Part shown: positions 34,681 through 36,985 of the stretch, in pieces
How the letters are laid out: the number at the start of each line of letters is the position of its first letter
How positions within the stretch are numbered: the first letter of the stretch is position 1
Assembly: GCF_025583945.1 (NCBI RefSeq)
Contig: NZ_JAOEGU010000039.1
Coordinates: 1 to 36,985 of the forward strand
Direction of reading: 5' to 3'
Length of the DNA: 36,985 nucleotides
Source: Methylobacter psychrophilus
GTDB lineage: Bacteria; Pseudomonadota; Gammaproteobacteria; Methylococcales; Methylomonadaceae
Position numbers and translations under genes: made by a program
The notes under the pieces: model-generated
Told to the model about the DNA's origin: nothing
Databases searched by the model: none
Seen by the model: the letters and a program-made list of their open reading frames with translations, nothing else

Positions 34681-35181
34681 TGTAAGTCCTAAAAGTTTTG
34701 TTAGTGTGGGATACGCAATTAGGTGGTAACCCGGCTATCTCGTCTTTTAGACCCGCAGCTTTCTGTCCCCGCTTCACAACGGGTTTAGTTTTGACACAAA
34801 CTTTATTTTGACAGACAGTTATGTCATTTTAATGACATGGATTACAAATTTACGGTCTCAATCGAGAGGGCGTAGATGCTTGGTAAAAAGACAAAAATTA
34901 ACGCTGCTTACGACTAAACACGATAAATTATCCGGGCTTAGTAAAGTATTAAGTTTTAAAAAATGCCAAGCTTTTGTGTCAAAAAGATTACAGTTTTGTT
35001 TAGATTTTGTCTTGTTGTAATACAAGTGTATGACAACTATATCTTATTGAATAAAAGGCTTTATTTAATAATATAGTCTGTATGTGTTTTTAATGCTGCT
35101 GTCATTTTTCTTCGGTATAAATCATTCTCCGGTTAATAGTTACCGGGTCAACTCAATAATTTTATTAACCAGGAAAAAACC
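34681..35181. other. Divergent regulatory region between the phytase-like and PhoX-like genes
   Basis: Apart from the riboswitch (34722-34797), this region holds an inverted repeat ATGTCATT-TT-AATGACAT (34821-34838) just upstream of the riboswitch, and a CTGTCAT (35098-35104) that is identical to half of a PhoB box, before the PhoX-like gene. A second half of that box is not convincing. No credible ORF lies in the gap. Confidence 0.5.
34722..34797 (-). promoter_or_regulatory. GEMM-I cyclic-dinucleotide riboswitch (A20 variant, GEMM-Ib-like)
   Basis: Read on the minus strand, the leader has: AAACTAAA; stem CCCGTT/AGCGGG (34783-34778 and 34773-34768) closed by a GNRA loop GTGA; the conserved GACAGAAAGC; a second stem GGGTCT/AGATAGCC with the family's bulged A; and the GGGTTACC closing strand. 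These match c-di-GMP-I (GEMM-I) riboswitches such as Vc2 in order and spacing. The base equivalent to Vc2 G20 is A (complement of 34789), as in the Geobacter cGAMP-responding GEMM-Ib class, and the ACTAAACC context matches that class as I remember it. It ends 41 nt before the phytase-like start. Confidence 0.88.
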
Positions 35182-36750
35182 ATGTTTAAAATGAAAAAAT
35201 CTGTTGCAGCTGTTGCTGCAATATTGGCAGGTATGCCTTTGATGGCATCTGCTGCTACAGGCCCCAGCACGACTACAGCACCTTATCTGCTTCCATTGGC
35301 TACTGCTCCAGGTTGGGCAGTAACTTCCATCCTGACTACCGGAAACGTAGTGGGCGGTTATACCATGGGCGGTCTTCCTGATGGTCTGGGTGCTTTTGAT
35401 AATAATGATGGTACTTTTACCGTATTGATGAATCATGAGTGGAATAATACTGTCGGTTCTGCGCACACGCATAATCCTGATGCGACTAAAGGCGGTGCTT
35501 ATGTGTCTAAATGGGTCATTGATAAATCTACTTTAGCCGTACAAAGCGGTGGGGATTTGATCACTAAAGTTTATGGTTGGGATAACGGACTTCAACAATC
35601 ACAGGCAGTTTCTAATCTGACTACTACGTTTAGTCGTTTCTGCTCTGCCGACCTGCCTGCTGCGAGCGCTTTGTTTAATGTAGCAACAGGTATGGGTACT
35701 CAAGCAAAATTGTTCATGACTGGTGAGGAAGGCGGCAGCACGGGTTGGGCACAAGCAACAGTGGTTACCGGTTTAGACGCTGGCAGCAGTTACACATTGG
35801 GTAAATTTAATTTGGCAACCAACGGTTCTGGCGGAACGGCTGTTGGCGGTTGGGAAAATATTTTAATTAATCCTTTCTCACAGGATAAAACTATTGCTAT
35901 CGGTACCAACGATGGCGGTACTGGTGTCATGAATAATACGGTTGGTGTGTATGTAGGTACGAAAACCAATACCGGTTCTGAAGTTGATAAAGCCGGTTTG
36001 AATAACGGTAATCTGAAGTTTGTTAATGTTACCGGTAATGCTCTTGAAATCGCTAATGGCACTACACGTGCCACCAATATCGTTGATGGTACGGCGTTTA
36101 CTTTAAGCGATACGGCTACCACATTTTCTCGCCCTGAAGATGGTACCTGGAGTGCTGATGGTAGCAAGTTCTGGTTTGTGACCACTGATCAACTCGACAA
36201 AACTGAAATTACAGGTCAAACCCAAGTGGGTCGTTCACGTTTATGGGAATTGGATTTTGCAGATATTACCAATCCAGAATTGGGCGGCACTATTAAAAAG
36301 TTGCTGGATGGTACTGAAGGCCAAATCATGATGGATAATATGACCGTGTCTGCTGATGGCAAGTCATTGATATTGCAAGAAGATACCGGTAATGCTCCTC
36401 ATAATGCCAAAGTATGGTCTTATGATCTGGCTACAGATTCATTAACCGCCATCTTAAAGCATGATGCTGCATTGTTTGGTGATGTGGTTGGAGGTAATGT
36501 GGTTGTTGGTTCTGTTACTGCTGATGAAGAATCTTCAGGTGTTATTGACGTATCAGCTATTTTGGGTTATGACGCATTTATGATGGTTACTCAAAATCAC
36601 AAGTCCTCCAGCAATCCGTTGTTGGTTGAAGGTGGCCAGTTACAACTGGTTACTGCACCAGCGGCAGTTCCGGTTCCAGCAGCAGCTTGGTTGTTCGGTT
36701 CTGCAATTATGGGTTTTTTAGGTTTTACTCGTCGTAATAAAAAAGGCTAA
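35182..36750 (+). CDS. Secreted PhoX-like (DUF839-related) protein with exosortase sorting tail
   Basis: A 522-residue exported protein. The signal peptide is about 1-24 (cleavage near ASA). The mature part resembles the PhoX/DUF839 family of calcium-dependent phosphatases: VLMNHEWN (81-88), FMTGEEGG (178-185), FSRPEDGTW (315-323), DNMTVSADG (385-393), LQEDTGN (398-404) and ADEESSGVID (447-456). The C-terminus has VPVPAAAWLF (496-505), a hydrophobic helix and RRNKK, an exosortase sorting signal. AGGA lies before the ATG at 35182. It is divergent from the phytase-like gene. The Tat twin-arginine motif of classical PhoX is absent; export appears to be by Sec. Phosphatase activity is inferred. 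Confidence 0.9.
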   Translation: MFKMKKSVAAVAAILAGMPLMASAATGPSTTTAPYLLPLATAPGWAVTSILTTGNVVGGYTMGGLPDGLGAFDNNDGTFTVLMNHEWNNTVGSAHTHNPDATKGGAYVSKWVIDKSTLAVQSGGDLITKVYGWDNGLQQSQAVSNLTTTFSRFCSADLPAASALFNVATGMGTQAKLFMTGEEGGSTGWAQATVVTGLDAGSSYTLGKFNLATNGSGGTAVGGWENILINPFSQDKTIAIGTNDGGTGVMNNTVGVYVGTKTNTGSEVDKAGLNNGNLKFVNVTGNALEIANGTTRATNIVDGTAFTLSDTATTFSRPEDGTWSADGSKFWFVTTDQLDKTEITGQTQVGRSRLWELDFADITNPELGGTIKKLLDGTEGQIMMDNMTVSADGKSLILQEDTGNAPHNAKVWSYDLATDSLTAILKHDAALFGDVVGGNVVVGSVTADEESSGVIDVSAILGYDAFMMVTQNHKSSSNPLLVEGGQLQLVTAPAAVPVPAAAWLFGSAIMGFLGFTRRNKKG

Positions 36751-36789
36751 ATGGCCTCGGTTTTAAGCCCGGCAACTGGGTGCATTAAC

Positions 36790-36825
36790 AAAAGCGGCGA
36801 CAAGGCAATCTTGTCGCCGCTTTTT
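36790..36825 (+). terminator. Strong rho-independent terminator of the PhoX-like gene
   Basis: AAAAGCGGCGACAAG (36790-36804) is perfectly complementary to 36810-36824 around a 5-nt loop and is followed by T's. The A-run on the left makes it usable on the minus strand too, where it faces the transposase fragment. Confidence 0.93.
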
Positions 36826-36871
36826 CTATTTTTAGCCTAAGGAATCTTTACTTAATTATTAGACATCTTTC

Positions 36872-36985
36872 CTAAATACAGTCATAGCGTAAGTTAACAA
36901 GAGCAGCCACTAAATTCCATGTCAGGGAGTAATGCTTGTGCTTACCCCGATAAACATCTTTGGTAATTCTGAAGATTTTGCATCG
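36872..36985 (-). CDS. IS5-type transposase, C-terminal end (truncated by window edge)
   Basis: The last 37 codons of an open frame entering from the window's right edge, ending in TAG at 36872-36874. The peptide contains FRITKDVYRGKHKHYS and WNLVAALVNLRYD, the typical end of IS5-family (DDE) transposases. The frame is clean up to the edge, so the copy may be intact. The gene runs toward the PhoX-like terminator. The inverted terminal repeat was not recognised in the 36826-36871 gap. Confidence 0.8.
   Translation of the reverse strand, partial: RCKIFRITKDVYRGKHKHYSLTWNLVAALVNLRYDCI

Noticed and set aside
34808-35020. A 70-codon plus-strand frame in the phytase-like/PhoX-like intergenic region
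   Set aside because: It starts near a palindrome, has no ribosome site or recognisable motif, and looks like chance in a regulatory region.
35098-35116. A full PhoB box before the PhoX-like gene
   Set aside because: Only the first CTGTCAT half matches; the second half (CTTCGGT) agrees at 3 of 7 bases, so a full box is not claimed.

Overview
The window looks like a chromosomal segment of a gammaproteobacterium, most likely a type I methanotroph (Methylobacter/Methylovulum-like). This is inferred from three signals: the VPVPAAxWLF form of the exosortase (PEP-CTERM) sorting tail on three proteins, a carboxy(nor)spermidine polyamine pathway, and a recC-recB-recD operon. No methane-oxidation gene lies in the window, so the genus is a guess.

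Layout. The window opens in the 3' part of a 5S rRNA with its terminator (1-145), followed by prfC (RF3), a small coiled-coil protein and a calcineurin-type phosphatase. At 3654-7415 a heme oxygenase gene sits 3 nt ahead of a large bacteriophytochrome kinase whose second C-terminal PAS domain is a LOV domain, so one kinase may read red/far-red and blue light. Then come an AhpD-fold protein, a 155-bp MITE-like element, an EthD-like protein and a divergent LysR regulator. A secreted TIGR03790-like protein follows (9656-10738). The polyamine block (11070-15005) has carboxynorspermidine decarboxylase and carboxynorspermidine synthase on the plus strand, facing an ornithine-decarboxylase-type enzyme on the minus strand: putrescine, then carboxyspermidine, then spermidine. 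A phosphatidylserine-synthase-like gene, a small Cys-rich protein, a pyruvate-kinase-like protein without a C-terminal domain and a GNAT-nitrilase fusion come next.

At 20393-21241 is a ParB-domain protein preceded by a GTTAC/GTAAC inverted-repeat array. The recC-recB-recD operon (30501 down to 21336, minus strand) has 4-nt overlaps. cobB/cbiA (cobyrinate a,c-diamide synthase) lies upstream of it. The right end holds three exosortase-type secreted proteins: a lamin-tail-domain protein, a phytase-like/esterase-like protein and a PhoX-like protein. The phytase-like gene is preceded on its own strand by a GEMM-I riboswitch with A at the position equivalent to Vc2 G20, the signature linked to cGAMP (GEMM-Ib) sensing. 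The window closes with a strong terminator and the last 37 codons of an IS5-type transposase.

Non-coding structure is unusually rich. A dispersed palindromic element of about 120 bp (core ACAGATAMCATCCCTT, four copies) sits at gene 3' ends, three times between convergent genes. A separate REP-like hairpin with a GTAG head lies at 20189-20238. The strongest leads are the phytochrome-LOV kinase, the A20 GEMM riboswitch controlling an exosortase cargo, and the repeat family.
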